Assembly: GCF_002749975.1 (NCBI RefSeq)
Contig: NZ_PEIG01000017.1
Span: 1-64,000, forward strand
Length of the DNA stretch: 64,000 nucleotides
Reading direction: 5' to 3'
DNA from: Gloeocapsopsis sp. IPPAS B-1203
GTDB lineage: Bacteria > Cyanobacteriota > Cyanobacteriia > Cyanobacteriales > Chroococcidiopsidaceae
Position 1 is the stretch's first letter. Every line of letters begins with the position of its first letter. The translations under genes were made by a program, and so were the position numbers. Of the stretch, positions 63,231-64,000 are shown piece by piece. The notes below the pieces were generated by a model. The model had not been told where the DNA came from. It searched no databases and was given only the letters and a program-made list of their open reading frames with translations.

Positions 63231-64000
63231 TTACCTCACAGAAAATGCTTCACTAAAGCGCCGTGTTACTGGTTCGAGTAAGAACGTTAAAACTGATTTG
63301 CGGCGAGTGACAATTTCGCCTGTTGCACTCATACCTGGAGTCAACTGTACTTCTTGACCGCGAACTTGTAGTGCATTTCTCTCTAATTTAAGTCGTGTGG
63401 GAAATACTAAGCCTAACTTTTCGTCGTTAACGGCATTAGGACTCACACTAATCACTTCAGCATTAATTGTGCCAAATTCTTGAAAAGGGAAAGTTGCCAA
63501 TTTTACTTTTGCCCGCATTCCTTCGCGAATGAAACCAATATCGCGGTTGAGAACGCGAACTTCTAGTAACAATTCTTCACCATCAGGGAGAATAGATAGT
63601 AACTCTTCTCCTGGTTGTACTGGTCCACTTGTGGCTTTGATGCTATAAATTGTGCCATCGACTGGAGCTGTAATAACTTCTTGTTCGCGCTGTTTTTGGG
63701 CTTGAACTAGTTGTCCTTGAACTGTTGCTTGCTCTTCTCGCCGTCTATTAAGTTGCGTTAAGATTTCGCTTTGGCGTTCTGATGCCAAACTTGCTGCTTG
63801 ATCGCGTGCTGCTTGATACGCTTGTTCGGCTTGGCGCACTTGTTGTGCTTGAGCCGCAATCTCTTTTTCTATTGACATCACGCGATCTTGTGCTTCGACA
63901 ATGCGCGATCGCGCATTAGTGATTCCATCTTCGGCGTTAGTCACACCTGCTTGCGCTTGCAAAACAGCGTTTTGTGCTTCGATATAATCGAGGCGAGGTG
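63231..64000 (-). CDS. HlyD-family membrane fusion protein, 5' end outside window
   Basis: Partial gene: 256 codons are visible and the frame stays open to the right edge. The visible part starts in a long coiled-coil (about 105 residues, QAGVTNAEDGITNARSRIVEAQDRV...) and then has the lipoyl/barrel core VITAPVDGTIYSIKATSGPVQPGEELLSILPDGEELLLEV, followed by the beta-domain with GMRAKVKLATFPFQEFGT. The C-terminal LTPGMSATGEIVTRRKSVLTFLLEPVTRRFSEAFSVR is typical of RTX/peptidase-type exporters. The ABC exporter partner should lie to the right. Confidence 0.9.
   Translation of the reverse strand, partial: PRLDYIEAQNAVLQAQAGVTNAEDGITNARSRIVEAQDRVMSIEKEIAAQAQQVRQAEQAYQAARDQAASLASERQSEILTQLNRRREEQATVQGQLVQAQKQREQEVITAPVDGTIYSIKATSGPVQPGEELLSILPDGEELLLEVRVLNRDIGFIREGMRAKVKLATFPFQEFGTINAEVISVSPNAVNDEKLGLVFPTRLKLERNALQVRGQEVQLTPGMSATGEIVTRRKSVLTFLLEPVTRRFSEAFSVR

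Overview
The window is cyanobacterial chromosome. The octamer GCGATCGC (HIP1) recurs throughout, inside and between genes. Several genes belong to cyanobacterium-centred families: nblB, DUF3122, DUF6887/6888, Uma2-type nucleases, an MshEN-repeat protein, and a TonB receptor with an N-terminal AMIN domain. Gene content and the stem-loop repeats fit a Chroococcidiopsis/Gloeocapsa-like lineage. That placement is inference and needs a marker-gene search.

Layout. 0-11.2 kb is rich in redox and stress genes: a Dps ferritin with an unusual ferroxidase centre, a [2Fe-2S] ferredoxin-like protein, a two-domain sulfurtransferase, a GAF-LuxR regulator with a decayed partial copy beside it, a G+C-rich katG, a very unusual cNMP-binding/pseudo-AAA+/polyferredoxin fusion, wrbA, a pirin and a MarR regulator. 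11.4-26.8 kb is mostly housekeeping: TPR protein, EF-G paralogue, C-terminal processing protease, ispG, RRM protein, class II ribonucleotide reductase interrupted by an intein, cysE and purH (purH carries an in-frame heptamer repeat). 26.9-31 kb holds a GNAT enzyme, a Uma2 protein, a FosA-like enzyme, a sugar-nucleotide pyrophosphorylase and an AraC regulator.

30-35 kb is a siderophore-uptake cassette (AraC regulator, TonB-dependent receptor, FecB-like binding lipoprotein). A degenerate direct repeat of the galU/DUF2283 junction flanks it, which looks like the scar of an integration. 35.4-36.9 kb holds small toxin-antitoxin-like pairs in decay. 37-46.8 kb has leuS, a diguanylate cyclase, an orphan M41 protease, another Uma2 protein, a ppsA-usp pair and a DUF3122 protein. 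46.9-50.7 kb is the best candidate for an undescribed system: a 1038-residue DUF4132/DUF7737-type protein preceded by a small protein whose C-terminal part resembles ThiS/MoaD and ends in Gly-Gly. A perfect inverted repeat lies directly before the small gene's start codon. 50.7-55.4 kb has nblB, a CBS protein, an M42 peptidase and two FecCD permeases. 56-64 kb has an MshEN-repeat protein, a G+C-rich non-coding island, tRNA-Leu(UAG), a WD40-fused probable pseudokinase, a DUF6888/6887 pair whose first gene has lost its ATG, a TetR/flavin-monooxygenase divergent pair, a damaged hicBA module and the end of an HlyD-type secretion gene running off the right edge.

How the genes connect. Iron and peroxide handling recurs: Dps, KatG, the TonB receptor, the FecB-like lipoprotein and the FecCD permeases. 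The receptor and permeases are 18 kb apart, and no ATPase is in the window. Decayed small genes (Uma2, PIN-like, hicA, DUF6888, the PBECR/DUF4258-like ORF, the galU copy) are frequent, which suggests active turnover of accessory genes between stable housekeeping blocks. No CRISPR array, rRNA or complete insertion sequence was seen.
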